Program-made: the position numbers and the translations under genes | Notes under the pieces: model-generated | Told to the model about the DNA's origin: nothing | What the model saw: the letters and a program-made list of their open reading frames with translations, nothing else | Databases searched by the model: none | Source: Ustilaginoidea virens | Lineage: Eukaryota > Ascomycota > Sordariomycetes > Hypocreales > Clavicipitaceae | Direction: 5' to 3' | Length of the DNA: 64,000 nucleotides | Assembly: GCF_000687475.1 (NCBI RefSeq) | Contig: NC_057317.1 | Coordinates: forward strand, 5,642,501-5,706,500 | Part shown: piece by piece, positions 1 through 12,462 of the stretch | Numbering within the stretch: the first letter of the stretch is position 1 | How the letters are laid out: the number at the start of each line of letters is the position of its first letter

Positions 1-2342
1 ATATTTTTAAAAGGTCATAGGGGCCCCAGTTAGGCCAAATAGCATAATAAGCCATTTAAATAGTCCGAATCGTATACAGAATATAATTAAGTATTTATCG
101 CCCTCTGCAATATATATCTTATGGAATACTATACGTACATCAACCTTAGTAAACTATTTCGCCTAGGATAGGGATCGTAAGGTCTCTTTAATTAAAAGGA
201 GGGGGTATTAATTTTAGGCTATAACCTTATTAAGGGCCCGGTAGTCAACGCAAAAATACTACCTACTATTCCCCTTTCTAGCTAATAGGACTAATACCGC
301 TGCCAATAAGGAGCTCGCTTAGATCTATCCTTTATCTATTAGGTTAGTTACTTATCTCCGAACCTTAAGTAACTAGTCTTATAATATATTATATAATAGG
401 CCCTAAGGTAGGTCTAGCTGGCTCCTATCTATAGTCTTTTTGAGCTAGATATAGTAGTCTAATATGCCCTAGTGTAGAGGGAGACTAGAAGCCTTCTCCT
501 TATTAAAAAGGTCGGCAAATTCCTATAATTCTATCGGGAGCACCTACGGCTCTTATAATTTTAGGGCGGAGTCTTAATAAGGTAGTAGTATAATACAGAG
601 GATGTATATTATCTCTTATAAGCTTATCGTAATAAAAGAAATCGATCGGTCCCTAGAGTATTTCGCCTATTTTAGTATACTATAAAAGATTAAGCTAAGG
701 ATATTTATTATAGTCGGACCCTATCGTCTTTTTATCGATTTTTTAATAATAAGGCTACCTACCGATCCGATCTTTAATTAGTACTACTTTACCTACAATA
801 TAATATTATAGTGCTCCATCTAAGGCATCCTAAAGATAATATTGTAAGTAAGGCCTAAGATAATATAAAATATAACTATAGATAGCTATCTATCGATATC
901 GATCGCTATATAGATAATATAGGTAATAGAGGAACGTATTACCTTATATTCTCCTAAACGGCTCTAAATATCTACTACTATTCTGATTTCCTTGTGTTAT
1001 AGTAGGCAGATAGGTTAGAGGCCTAACTATTATACTATCTTTTCGCTTATAGTGCTATAGCAGTTATATCCCGAGTCGATTAAAGTATTAATAAAGGTAT
1101 AGGATTTATATAAGATTGGTACTAAAAAGGGGTATCTATCTATTTATTTTACAATCTCCTCTAATTCTTTTTATAATTAGGCTAAGGTCTACGCATATAT
1201 CTTAAGCCCTTTAGCGAGACTAGGCTTAAAGGCTAGTCTTTTTCCTAAGAGTCGTTATTATTCTTAATCTTAACCACTTAAAAGTCTAGGGATACGACTA
1301 TAGGTACAGTTAGCCTTTAAGCCGGTTATAATCGGCATCCTAATACCTAGTAGTAGGGAGAGGCATATTAGAGATAAAGTCCTTTCCTCTTATACTCCTT
1401 AGTAACCTCCTTAGTAACCTATTCCGCCCTAGCTCTACGCTATTTATCCTTTAAGTTTAGCTTATTAACGCCCAATATTTATATATCGCCTTTAGAATCC
1501 CGGGCGTAATTTAGTCGGGAATAGGCCGAGCCCGATTAGTAGTTAATAGTTAAGCTAGTCTCGATATCAATAGTAATTTATCGGTAGCGGTCTACCGCCG
1601 AATAGTAATCGTAATAAAAGACCCTAAGACTAATAATCTTATTAGCTATATAAGTATTAAGCGCCGATCAAAGGTATTCTAGTTTAACCTCTTTGGGCCA
1701 ACCGAAGCCGCTAATAAGTATAAGTTTTTCTTTAAATTGAATAAAAAAGGCAGTAAAAGGTTCCTTAGGGCCCTAGTATAAAAAGTGCTTAAGCTTAGTA
1801 ATAGCGCGATCCTACTGGTGTGGGTCCTTAAAAAGGCATTAAAAGTATTTAAAGAACTTTATTATATTATAATTATAAGCCGCATCGTTTTTAAAGAAGG
1901 CTGCGATTTATAATTAGACTATAGACGAAAGGTTCTAGAAGATAAATATCTATTAGGTCTTCTCGTCTCTAATAAAGTCCCTATCGACCTTAAGCTTATA
2001 TTGCATAAAGGTCCGCTAGGCTGTAAATATAGCCTTTTTGCTATTAAAGGGGTCCCCTATTGGGATTAGCTTACGCTTTAGCTGGGTATCCTAAGCAGTA
2101 GGGAGGGGGCCGTTCTATTATACGACCGGGGCTGGTTAGGTAGCGTTTTAGGAGCTATTTAATTGGTTCGCGAGAAGGGTCTGCAGCAAGGCAGCAATAG
2201 CAGCAAGGTATTATGCGTTAGTCTGCATCTATGCCTCTATCTATTGTAACCCTATTGCAAGCTGCTCTACTTAGGTATATATGTTATATTGGGGACGTTA
2301 TAGTCTTGGGTTGTCTATACCCGTTTCTTTAGGTGTACTTAT
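1..2342 (-). pseudogene. Decayed Gypsy gag-protease-RT (family A, copy A-2)
   Basis: Reading leftwards, Gag begins near 2342, where the ATG seen in copy A-1 has become ATA (plus strand CAT to TAT at 2340-2342), so the start is lost. The aspartic protease active site is still readable as LIDSG at 1069-1083 (minus strand). The RT fingers and palm run from about 430 to base 1, and the catalytic YxDD box is cut off by the window edge. Many in-frame TAA/TAG stops sit at Gln positions. The product would have been a Gag-Pol polyprotein for cytoplasmic particle assembly and reverse transcription; this copy is dead. Confidence 0.82.
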
Positions 2343-2420
2343 CTCGATATCTTATATAGCCTGTATCATTGGCTCTATAATATGAGGTTATAATAGCAAG
2401 GCTGAGAGAGTCTATTTAAA

Positions 2421-2673
2421 TATAAAAGACTGGCCCTAGGGCTATTGCGAATAGGCGTCGAATGAATATATTAAATAGATTAAGGAGGAAAGAGAGAGGA
2501 CCCGAATAGGGGCCTCTCGATGGTCTATTTAACCATATATTAGCATAGGTCGGGGTCCTGGCGTAGTCCCGTGACCCCGTGCCGCTGACTTATATGACCC
2601 TACCTAAGCTAGGCACGGGCGCAGCCCGAGTCCTAGCCACATTGTGGCGCGGGCGTAGCCCGAGCCCGTGACA
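2421..2673 (-). repeat. 5' LTR of Gypsy A-2 (253 bp)
   Basis: The LTR begins TATAAAAG (intact form TGTAAAGG) and ends GTGACA. It has the same length as the LTR pair at 5302-5554 and 12402-12654. The GC-rich half carries two copies of a GCGGGCGTAGCCCGAG-like block. The primer-binding complement lies just outside, at 2407-2420. Confidence 0.92.
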
Positions 2674-2678
2674 ATAAT

Positions 2679-3909
2679 AACTATTAACTAATTTCAGCCT
2701 ATAAGGCCTAAGAGATTTATTTATTCTTAGGGCTCCTTATTCCCGCTTTAAGATTACTATAAATATTATATAGGGGCTATATAGGGGTATTCGGTGCCGC
2801 TTTTAGCTATACTATATTAAAGGGATTAAGCGAGCTGGAATTAGTTAAGTTAATCGATATTAAGTATCTAATAAGTAATTATCTATATAAGGTATAGTTT
2901 AATAAGTATAATAGATATACCGTATTAATCGTAAAGTAGGCTAAGGCTAAGGCTAAGGCTAGGCCTAAAGAGTTTATACTATTATTTATAATATTTCGGG
3001 TAAGAGAGGATAATATAATAGAGGTCTTTTAGGCCTTCCCTATAGTAGCAGAGGGGTAATAGTACTAAAGGAATATATTAGAGGTAGAAGAAGGAATTAA
3101 AGCCGATTTTTTCTATATAGAGTTAGGTAAGTATTGCCAATTTATGCTTTTATAGGCCTTTATATAGTTAAGTTATTTTCGCTATAGATCGGAAGTCTAA
3201 TGCCCTTTTAGCTACTAGGGTCCTATACTAAAAGCGTTTTACTTTTATTGCTACTTAATTATTTTACTATTGGTTATATTAATCTTTTATTAGTCTCTCT
3301 TTAGCTAAAAGCTAATAGGGGTTAAGGTAGGGAAATAGGGTATAAGCTAAAGGTCTTTAATAGCCCTTCCTTTATTAGTATTAAAGTATTACCGCTACTA
3401 CTACTAATATATAGTTAATCCTATTAGTTATGCCTATTTTAGCTATTCTTTCAAGGAACTACTAGTAGATATAATTAAGATAGAAGTTAATTAGGAGTAT
3501 AACTGCCTTAATCTTAAGGGTATTTAGCGGTATAGCCTTAAAGGCCCCGGTAATTATATAGAGGCAGGCTGACTATTCTATAGCTAAGGATTTTATAATG
3601 CTTTTTACTACCCCTCTAAGGGTAGTAAAGGTATACTATACCCCTACGCCAAAGGCAATAGGGGTCTAAATAACCTATATATAAACTAAGTATACTTCCT
3701 AATATTAATAGCCCTAGGTAGAGGCTGCTATCGCTATAAGTGCGAATTACTACTACTTAAATTTTTTTACTATCTTAATATAGTATTCCCTCTATTTTAG
3801 CTAATAATAAATTTCGACTCCTAAGAATCTAATATACTATTTCGGCTAAATCGTTATAATCTTAAGCTATACCTAGGTCTCATCCGCTTTATATATATAA
3901 GTAAAATAA
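2679..3909 (-). pseudogene. LINE-1 (Tad1-like), 3' part of ORF2
   Basis: Read on the minus strand across Gypsy B, this continues the RT at 31972-32705. The frame joins exactly when one copy of the ATAAG duplication is removed. After the junction come a FLGVEI-like thumb motif, then an IAFGVGVQYT-type segment and a VEQSACL-type segment typical of the region after RT in fungal Tad1 elements. At about 2850-3100 follows a C-terminal block with Cys/His remnants and a degenerate carboxy-terminal zinc-knuckle layout. Stops are TAA/TAG at Gln codons. The sequence contains a short GGCTAA tandem (about 2938-2962). The 3' end is cut by Gypsy A-2. Confidence 0.75.
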
Positions 3910-3914
3910 ATAAG

Positions 3915-4168
3915 TATAACAGACTGGCCCTAGGGCGACTGCGAATAGGCATTAATCGGATATATTAATAAAACTAAGGAGGAAGGGAGAAGAGCCTGAA
4001 TCGGGTCCCTTCTGTAGTCTATATATATCCGTATGTGGCGCAGGCTAGAGCCCTAATATTGCCCTATGGGCCCGCGCGTCTACTTGATGTTATCCGTTCC
4101 GGACTAGGCATAAGCATAGCCTGAGCCTCAGTCAATCTATAATATAGGCATAGCCCGAGTCTATAATA
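3915..4168 (-). repeat. 3' LTR of Gypsy B (254 bp)
   Basis: Starts TATAACAG and ends ATAATA, RIP-altered forms of TGTGACGG and GTGACA. It pairs with 31713-31966. A pyrimidine run follows directly in the interior (4169-4180; purine-rich on the minus strand), a plausible polypurine tract. Confidence 0.92.
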
Positions 4169-5301
4169 TACCCCCTTTCTTTAGGAAAAATTTCATCTGT
4201 TCTATATCGGGGTTACTATAGGGTTCGACCGGGTCTATTATATATCCGAATATCCCCCTATTTAGCCTTAAATGCCTCCCGTGCTGCGGTATCCTTAAAG
4301 TTCTCTAGCGGTTCCCAAATCGGCGAATCGTACCCCTTCTATTTTACTAGTATATTACGTTTACCGCTATAACCCTAAGCGTTTTTAGTAGTTAATATCT
4401 CTTTAACCTTAAATTCCTTGTGCGGGATATTGGAGTCCTCTAGTAGGACTAGTAGGGGACTAGGTCTAGTATCTATAAGTATTTAGCTTGGCAGTAGGTC
4501 GGAAGCGGTATATTCTATAAAATTAATATAAAAAATTAGGTAGATACTATTGGGAATATCGAGTTGGATATTAAATAAGGACGGAACGGCTATAATAGTA
4601 TACTTAGTAGATACCTAGTCGAGCTTCTTATAAGGCCGGTTAGTCTTAATATTCTATAGGCTTAGCTAGACTTAGTCCCCGATTTAGTAGTATTCCGCTA
4701 GGCATTAGGAGCGGTTTATCGTATCTTACTACCGCTACTAAGTAAAGGTAATAGCGGCCTAAGCGAGTTTACCCCCCTCCTATATTATGGCTAAGAAGCA
4801 CGCTATATGCCCTTTAGGGGTCGTTAAACTCGGCGTAATATTAGGGGGAGGTACTATAATAAAAGAGTTGAAGCTATTTAGGAGATGGTTTGGATTATAT
4901 CTAGTGACTAAAGAAGTGCGGTTATTTAGAGCGTATTAATAAATCGTAAGATATTAGGGCTAATCGTACTGGTCAAATGCTACCTTAATACATAAGATAG
5001 CCTAGACCTTTTAGTTTATATGCTCTATACTACTATTAGTCTGTGGGTGGTATATAGTCGAGAGGAGTTAGTCGGTCCTAATAGCCTTATATATTATAAT
5101 CTAGAATTAGCCTACTTAGTCTAAACCTCTATCGCTAATGATCTAGGCGGGGAACCTATAGTATCGCTACTAATAGTTGAGAAACCGTTCTATATAATCC
5201 TCCGCTCGCATTAAGTATATCGCCTTAAGCTAAATATACTTAGATAGGCAGTCGGTAATAACCATTAGGTAATACGGATTGGAGGCATTATAGGCTAGGA
5301 G
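4169..5301 (-). pseudogene. Gypsy B integrase C-terminal half and chromodomain
   Basis: The minus strand reads a chromodomain-like block at about 4270-4440 (ILVKxKGYDSPxWEPLENFKD type) just before the 3' LTR. Upstream of it lies the integrase core, with the DRG-type segment near 5130-5160 and the C-terminal GPY/F-like region. It parallels 7490-8560 of Gypsy A-1. The frame continues at 12660 after the A-1 insertion. Chromodomain integrases are known in chromoviruses to steer insertion into heterochromatin, which fits the nesting here. Inactivated by many stops. Confidence 0.82.
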
Positions 5302-5554
5302 TGTAAAGGACTGGCCCTAGGGCTACTGCGAATAGGCATCGAATAAATATATTAAATAGACTAAGGAGGAAAGAGAGAGGACCCGAATAGGGGGCTCTTA
5401 ATAGTCTATTTAACCATACGTTAGCACGGGTCGGGGTCCTAGCGTAGTCCCGTGACCCCGTGCCGCTAACTCATATGACCCTACCTAGGCTAGGCATAGG
5501 CGCAGCCCGAGTCCTAGCTATATTGTGGCGCGGGCGTAGCCCGAGCCTGTAATA
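5302..5554 (-). repeat. 3' LTR of Gypsy A-1 (253 bp)
   Basis: Starts TGTAAAGG and ends GTAATA (RIP form of GTGACA). It differs from its partner at 12402-12654 mainly by transitions. A C-rich run at 5555-5571 (G/A-rich on the minus strand) follows in the interior and is the likely polypurine tract. Confidence 0.94.
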
Positions 5555-5571
5555 TACCCCCCTCCTCCGCC
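5555..5571 (-). promoter_or_regulatory. Polypurine tract of Gypsy A-1
   Basis: On the minus strand this is a purine run (GGAGGAGGGGG-like) abutting the 3' LTR. In LTR retroelements this is the RNase H-resistant primer for plus-strand synthesis. Confidence 0.7.
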
Positions 5572-5942
5572 TCGCAATCGAATTAATTGCGTTCTAAAAC
5601 CCGCCCCTCCTCTATATAGGCCTAATCAGGTCGCCTAGGTTTTTATCGCGATAACCTTAAGTCTATTCGTCGGGTCCGGTTTATACGTATAGGGGTGTTA
5701 TAGAGTGGTTAATTCGATAGTAGTATAGTAGAAGCGTGTGGAAGGCTGGCATTATATCGCTAGTTAGAAGCTATCTGTAGTAGCTATTGGTGTTATAAAA
5801 AATTTTTTTCGTTAGCTATCGGTAGGTAATCCCCCTAGGTAAAGGTGCGTTTTCTTTTATGCCTTCTTTATCACCTTTTTTCTTCTTTTCCTTTTCCTTC
5901 CTATAGCCGATTTGATTATTATTAGCATCCTACCGTAAGTAT

Positions 5943-7310
5943 TATCCCCCTTGCCTAGGGTCGTAATAGATGCTAATATTAATAGACTAGTTACCTACGT
6001 ATTCTCTAAAAGGCTATACCCCATCTCCGCCCGCATTTAACATATATATCGGTTCGAGCCTGGTGCGACTCTATATTCCCCTAATTAATCGCATTAGGAC
6101 CCTAAATATATCCGAGCCGAACCTTAGTGGCAGCTAAGCCGTAGGTAGTGTGACGACCCTTGCGGAACCTAATATCGTGGAAATCCCGCGACCTACGAGC
6201 GGTCCAACCGCCTTATCTACTAGGCACTCTAGCCCTTTAGAGCGTAGATGTAAGCCGTAGTGCGCTACAGGCGACTACTTATTAGAGGGTGATTCCTCTA
6301 ATAAGGAGTATAAATGCGCCTATAACGAAGAGTTTTTATGCGAGTAGTATAACCGAAAAATATAGGCGATTGGTGTTCTCCCTGTCTGTATGCGAAAAGG
6401 CAAAAGTAAGGGCTGCTCTTACTGCTAAGATGCGTATAGCTTATATATATGGCTCGACTTTAAGTTTATTGGCAATCTTAGACTCCGGCGGATCTATTGG
6501 GTGTAGATTAAGGTATATAAGGATGGCACCGCCATTATTGAATTTATACATCTTGCGATCGAGACGACTAAGGCCCGGGCTGCTATCCTCTCGCCCTTTT
6601 TTCGGGCCCTTAATAACTAATAGCAGCATGCTATAGCCGCCGACTAAATGACTTCTTGCGTCTTACGTCTTACTTTTGGTCCCCGCGGTATTGCCGGTAA
6701 GGCGTTAACCGATGTTTTTTAGGCTATAACTCCCTCCCGCCGCTAAGCTGGGTCGGTCGTCGATCTGGCCCCTGTATTGAGTATAATATAGGATATATAA
6801 TAAGAGGCCTAGGAGCACTACGCCCGGATAAAGCAGTACCTAGCGGCTTTTATCTGGCCCCGTCTGGCCCCCCCTCCCGCCCGCCTTTTACTGACCTATT
6901 ATGCCGGGGAACCGCCTATTTACGAGTAGGGTGCGTAGGTTCCCCTAGAGGCCCAGCCGTACTACCCGCTATAGAATGCCCCGGCGCTATAGTAGCCCTA
7001 GCTGCCGCCGCTATAGACCCTGCGGCGTCCTTATCGGGCCCTATTATAGCCCCCCCTATATTCCCTATATAGTATATCCCCTAGAATGCCGTTATATTGG
7101 GGTCGTATAGGCAACCGTCTGCATTAGGCCTACTCGCCGTATATATATCTAACCCCCTATAGATACCACTATAGAGGTTATACACAGCCGCCCCTACTAC
7201 TACCGCCCCCGTAGCAGCCGCCGCTATAGGGGTATACTGATCCCGATAGTGCCGAAGAGGGCCCATATAACGATAAGTATAGTAGTTATAACGTAGGAGA
7301 GGGGGGAAGA
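5943..7310 (+). pseudogene. Antisense accessory frame of Gypsy A-1, about 450 codons, unknown product
   Basis: I do not recognise this protein. Plus-strand frame 3 (codon starts divisible by 3) can be read from about 5943 to 7310. It is broken by more than 25 stops, all TAA or TAG and none TGA, as expected if Gln codons CAA/CAG mutated by C-to-T. Read through, it shows a Ser/Pro-rich start, a cysteine cluster at about 6249-6430 (including Cys-Ser-Tyr-Cys), an acidic/hydrophobic middle (about 6530-6880), and a long Pro/Gln/Tyr-rich tail (about 6890-7270). It lies antisense to the element between chromodomain and 3' LTR. It could be an accessory ORF of this family or a captured gene. The minus strand opposite has only short frames. 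Confidence 0.5.
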
Positions 7311-7345
7311 TAGTATTAGCCTAAGAGAGGGGTATATAAGCTTAA

Positions 7346-7373
7346 TAGTTTGTTTTTTTTTTTTTTTTTATTT

Positions 7374-7410
<37 letters not shown>
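7346..7410 (-). repeat. Two oligo(T) runs (oligo(A) on the element's strand)
   Basis: Two T runs of roughly 20 and 30 bases, separated by a short ATTTTAAAGG spacer, lie between the end of pol (about 7430) and the antisense frame. On the element's strand they read as A runs directly after the chromodomain. Confidence 0.85.
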
Positions 7411-7412
<2 letters not shown>

Positions 7413-7429
7413 GTAGGCGTTTAGGCGTC

Positions 7430-10400
7430 GTTTATAGGTCCAGTAGACCTCATTTCGATAGCCTAGAGGGCCTATTATATATATAAATATCACCCTATTT
7501 AGTTTCAAATGCCTTTTATGCCACTAAATCTTTAAAGTTTTCTAGGGGTTCCTACATAGGTAAATCGTACCCTTTTTATTTAACTAGTATATTGCGGTTC
7601 CTGCCCCAACCCTAAGCGTTTTTTGCCGCTAGTATCGCCTTAACCTTATATTCTTTATATAGCTGATTAGAGTCTTACGGGAGAATAAGTAGGGGCCCCA
7701 GCCTAATATTAGTTACGATCTATATTAGGAGTGGATCGGACGCGGCTTATTCGATAAGGTCGATATAAAAAACTAGGTGGATGCCCTTAGGGATATTAAG
7801 CCAGATAATAAGTAGGGATAGGACGGTAATAACGGTATATTTAGTAGAGACCTAATCAAGCTTCTTATAAGGGTGGTTTATTTTAATATTCTTTAGGCTA
7901 AGCTATATGCGGTCTCCAACCTGGAAACGCTTTACTAGGCAGTATAAACGGTTTATTATATCCTATTATCGTTATTATGCGAAAGCGATAGTAGCTTAGG
8001 CTAATTCCCCTCCCTTTTAGAGGTTAGCTAAGAAGAGAGCTGCCTGCCCTTTTAGTATTTTCAAGCTTAGTATTACCTCTAAGGCTAGCGTAATAGTTAG
8101 TATATCGAACCTATTAAAGAGTCGGTTTAGGCTAAACCCTATTACTAATAATGTCCGGTTATTTAGGGCGAGTTAGCATACCGTAAGGTGCTTAGGCCAG
8201 TCGTATTGGTCAAAAGAGACTATAATATAAAGGACGGCCTAGACCTTTTAGTTTATTCGTTCCATACTACTATTAGTTTAGGGGTAGTATATAGTCAAGA
8301 GGAGTTATTTGGTCTTGACTGCCTTATAAAGCATTATCTAGAATTATCCTACCTAATCTAAGCCTCTATCGCTAATAATCTCGTTAGGGAATCTATAGAA
8401 GCGCTACTAGTATTATTAGAATCGCTTTATATACTCTTCGGCTATTATAGAGTGTATCGCCTTTAGCTAGATATACTTCGATAAATGGTCGGTAATTATT
8501 ATAAGGAAGTATAGGTCGGAAGAGTTATAGGCGGGGAGGTCCGTTATAAAGTCTACTAATATTTACGATTAGAAATAGTCTAGGATCGGTAAGGGCTATA
8601 GCAGACCCTATTGTAGTTAGCGGCTCTTATACGCCTTACGGCATTAATAGTTCTAAATAAACCTCGCTACTTTAGATAATATATTATCGAAATGATAATC
8701 CTATTGCAGTAATTAGAAGGTAGTATTCTTCCTTAGGTGACCTGCTATAGGCAAGTTATAGCACCGTTAAATTACTATTATAGTTAGGGGCTCGAACGAT
8801 AGGAGCTATACCTGCCCCCGGTAAAGCAATATGCTATATGCGTTTAGGGTATAATCTGCTATTTATTCCTATATCGCTGCCTTTACAGGGAATTATCGCT
8901 CTCTATTCGCTATTGCCATCTATTATGCCTGGTATATACTATCGTCGGATATTGCTTAGTCCTAAAGAGCCTAAAGGTAAGTATTAGCGAAGATATATAG
9001 GCTGCGAGGTAGGGTAACCTCCGAATCTAAAGTTAGGGTCTTAATGCCTTTTGTTTTATCTATATCGAGTGCTAAAATAGATAGCGGTTTTAGGATTTAG
9101 CCGATTTATAGTTCCGCCCTATCTGCCTTTTATTCCTATCGAGAAAGCGTATTAGGGCGTTAGGCTTATAACCCTGGCCTATACTAAAGATAGAAATTAA
9201 AGAGTGCTAGAGTTTCGGCCTATTAGGCTTATCGCTTAGATATTTCTTATAGTTAGGCGAAGTACTTTAGGTTCTTATGGTTAGTAAGGATAGTAAAGGG
9301 GGAGGCTATTAAGCGGAGTTCTGCTAACTATACCTTAAGGCAAGAGATGATGGTAAGGAGTTCCTTATTATATATAATATAGTTCTATTTTGCATCCAAT
9401 AAGCAAGCGGAATAATATGCGATAAGGTATAGTATGCTATCCTCCCTAACTTACGATAGATAGCTACTGAAGGCTATATTAGAATTATCTGCCTTAAGGA
9501 CCGTCTTTTTATTGGGATCCTATTAAGCGAGGACTAGAGACGATATAAAATACTACTTAAGCGCCTAGAATGCCGCCTCTTCTTTATCTAACTATTAGAA
9601 TAGAACCCCTTTTTTTATTAATCTAACTAAAGGGTTAGTAAGGCAGGAGAAGTCTAAGATAAAGTCGCGGTAGAAGTTAATAAAGCTAAAAAAACTACAA
9701 ATGCCTTTTAATTTTATAGGTGCTTCCTAGTTCTAAATAGCTTTAATCTTTTTGGGGTCTAAATAGATTTCCTTTCTAGCTATTATAATATATCTTAGGT
9801 ACCGGACCTCCTTTATTGCGAAGTCGCACTTATTAAGATCTAAATTTAAGCCGGCCTTTTATAGTCGTCGAAGGACTTCCTTAATGCGCCCTATATAGTC
9901 CGCCTTTAATCCCCTAATATAGATTAGAATATCATTAAAGTAGGCGGTTATAAAGTCTCCTAGTATATTCCTTAAGGCCCCGTTAATATATCTTTGAAAG
10001 GTTATAGGGGCCCCGGTTAGGCTAAATAGCATAATAAGCCATTCAAATAGTCTAAATCGTATACAGAATACAGTTAAATATTTATCGCCCTCTATAATAT
10101 ATATCTTATAGAACGCTATGCATATATTAACCTTAGTAAACTATTTCGCCTAGGATAGGGATTGTAATATCTCCTTAATTAAAGGGAGGGGGTATCGGTC
10201 TTAGGCTATAACCTTATTGAGGGCCCGATAGTCGATATAAAAACGCTACCCGCTATTCCCCTTTCTGGCTAGTAGGACTAGTGCTACTGCCGATAAAGAG
10301 CTCGCTTAAATCCATCCTTTATCTATTAGGTTAGTTATTTATCTCTAAACCTTAAGTAACTGGTCTTATAGCATATTATATAATAGGCCCTAAGGTAGGT

Positions 10401-12323
10401 CTAGCTGGCTCCCGTCTATAGTCTTTTTAAGCTAGATATAGTGATCTAATATACTCTAGTGTAGAGGGAGACTAGAAGCCTTCTCTTTATTAAAGAGGTT
10501 AGCGAATTCTTATAATTCCATTAGGAGTACCTACGGCTCTTGCAATTGTAGGGTAGAGTCTTAATAAGGTAGTAGTATAATATAGAGGATGCGTATTATC
10601 TCCTGTAAGCTTATTGTAATAAAAGAAGTCGATTGGTCCCTAGAGCGTTTCGCCTGCTTTAGCATATTATAGAAGATAGAGCTAAGGATATTTACCGCAG
10701 TCGGACCCTATTGTTTTTTTATCGATTCCTTAACGATAAGGCCACCTGCCGATCCGATCTTTAATTAGTGCTACTTCGCCTGCAGTATAATATTATAGTG
10801 CTCTATCTAAGGCATCCTAAGGATAATATTACGGGTAAGGCCTAGGATAACGTAAAGTATAACTATAGACGGCTATCTATCGATATCGATCGCCATATAG
10901 ATAATATAGGTAATAGAGGAATATATTATTTTACGTTCTCCTAAACGGCTCTAAATATCTACTGCCGTTCCGATTTCCCTATATTATAGTAGGCGGATAG
11001 GTTAGAGGCCTAATTATTATACTATCTTTTCGCTTATAGCGCTATAGCAGTTATATCCTAAGTCGATTAAGGTATTAATAAAGGTATAGGATTTATATAA
11101 GATCGGTACTAAAAAGGGGTATCTATCTATTCGTTCCGCAATCTCCTTTAATTCTTTCTATAATTAGGCCGGGGTCTATATGCGCATCTTAAGCCCTCTA
11201 ACGAGATTAGGTTTAAGGGCTATTTTTTTTCTTGATTTTTATCGCTACTTTCGACCTTTACGACTTATAAGTCTAGCGAGGCTACCTTAACTGCATTTGG
11301 CCGGATTGCTGGCAGTAGGTGGTATATATTCCTCCGATGCTTGGAAGAGTTATATTAAAGATAAAGACCTTTCTTCTTGCGTTCTTTATATTATTCTATA
11401 GAGACCTATATCGCTCTGGGTGAATTACCCTTCGAGTCTAGCTTATTAATGCCCAATATTTATATATCGCCTTTGGAATCCCGGGCATAGGTTGGTCGGG
11501 AATAGGCTAAGCCCGGTTAGTGGTTAATAGTCAGGTTGGTCTCGATATCGATAGCAATTTATCAGTAGCAATCTACTACCGAGTAGTAATTATAATAGGA
11601 GACCCTAAGGCTAATAATCTTATTAGCTATATGAGTATTAAGCGCCGATCGGAGATATTCTAGTTTAACTTCCTTAGGCTAACCGAGACCGCTAGTAAGC
11701 ATAAGTTTTTCCTTAAATCGCATAAAGAAGGCGGTAAAAGGTCCCTTAGGGCCCTGGCGTAAGGAGTGCTTAAGCTTAGTAATAGTACGATCCTACCGGT
11801 ATAGGTCCTTAAAGAGATATTAGAGGTATTCAAAGAACTTTATTATATTATAATCGCAAGCTATACCGTTCTCGAAGAAGGCCGCGACCTATAATTAGAC
11901 TGTAGACGATAGGTTCTAGAAGATAAATATCTATTAAGTCTTCTCGTCTCTAATAAAGTCCCTATCGACCTTAAGCTTATATTACATAAAGGTCCGCTAG
12001 GCTGTGAATATAGCCTTTTTGCCATTAAAGGGGTCCCCTATTGGGATCGGCTTACGCTTTAACTGGGTATCCTAAGTAGTAAGGAGGGGGTCGTTCTATT
12101 ATACGATTGGGGCCGGTTAGGTAGCATTTTAGGAGCTATTTAACTAGTTCGCGAGGAGGGTCTACAGCGAGGCGGCAATAATAGCGAGGTGTTGCGCGTT
12201 AGTCTGCATCTGCGCCTCTATCTATTATAACCCTAATGCGAGCTGCTCTACTTAGGTATGTATATTACGTCGGGGGCGTCGTGGTCTCGGGTTATCTATA
12301 CCCGTTTCTCTAGGTGTACTCAT
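7430..12323 (-). pseudogene. Decayed Gypsy A-1 gag-pol with chromodomain
   Basis: Gag starts at an intact ATG (plus-strand CAT at 12321-12323). The protease active site is LIDLG at 11056-11070. RT begins near 10270 with an IDYRALNKV-type block and continues to a catalytic box read as YFND at 9931-9942 (YFDD with Asp to Asn by G-to-A). RNase H follows at about 9200-9560 (a DNSN remnant of DASN), integrase at about 7900-8800 (ITDRLSK and SDRG-type segments), and a chromodomain at about 7490-7680. Many TAA/TAG stops at Gln positions show it is not translatable. Product class: Tf1/sushi-like chromovirus polyprotein. Confidence 0.88.
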
Positions 12324-12389
12324 CTCGATATCTTATATAGCCTGCATTATCGGCTCTATAATATGAGGTTATAACAGTAAGGCTGAGAG

Positions 12390-12462
12390 AGTCTATTTAA
12401 ATGTAAAGGACTAGCCCTAGGGCTACTGCAAATAGGCGTCGAATAAATATATTAAATAGACT
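12390..12462 (-). promoter_or_regulatory. Gypsy A self-priming pair: primer site and LTR complement
   Basis: Next to the 5' LTR (which starts at 12402) the minus strand reads TTAAATAGACT (plus 12390-12400). Inside the same LTR the minus strand holds the 11-nt complement AGTCTATTTAA (plus 12452-12462). No TGG-initial tRNA complement is present. This matches the arrangement known from Tf1, where the 5' end of the transcript folds onto the primer site and is cleaved to prime reverse transcription. Confidence 0.65.

Larger units (their letters stand above)
1..2673 (-). mobile_element. Ty3/Gypsy chromovirus family A, copy A-2, cut by window edge
   Basis: This is the 5' part (gag, protease, start of RT) of a minus-strand Gypsy element. 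It aligns along its whole length with the complete copy at 5302-12654; base 1 here corresponds to about 9982 there. It ends in a 253-bp LTR followed by ATAAT (2674-2678), presumably the target duplication; the other end lies outside the window. It sits in the 3' part of LINE-1. Decay is heavy and RIP-like, with TA replacing CA and TG throughout. Confidence 0.9.

Noticed and set aside
6040..6085. tRNA T-arm or B-box-like GGTTCGAGCC
   Set aside because: No matching acceptor strand, D arm or anticodon arm within 80 bp upstream. It lies inside the antisense frame and is best read as coding sequence.
7081..7266. 61-codon minus ORF with a hydrophobic Ala/Val stretch in Gypsy A-1, candidate envelope-like peptide
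   Set aside because: Too short, and opposite the better supported Pro/Gln-rich plus frame, whose stops are all RIP-type.
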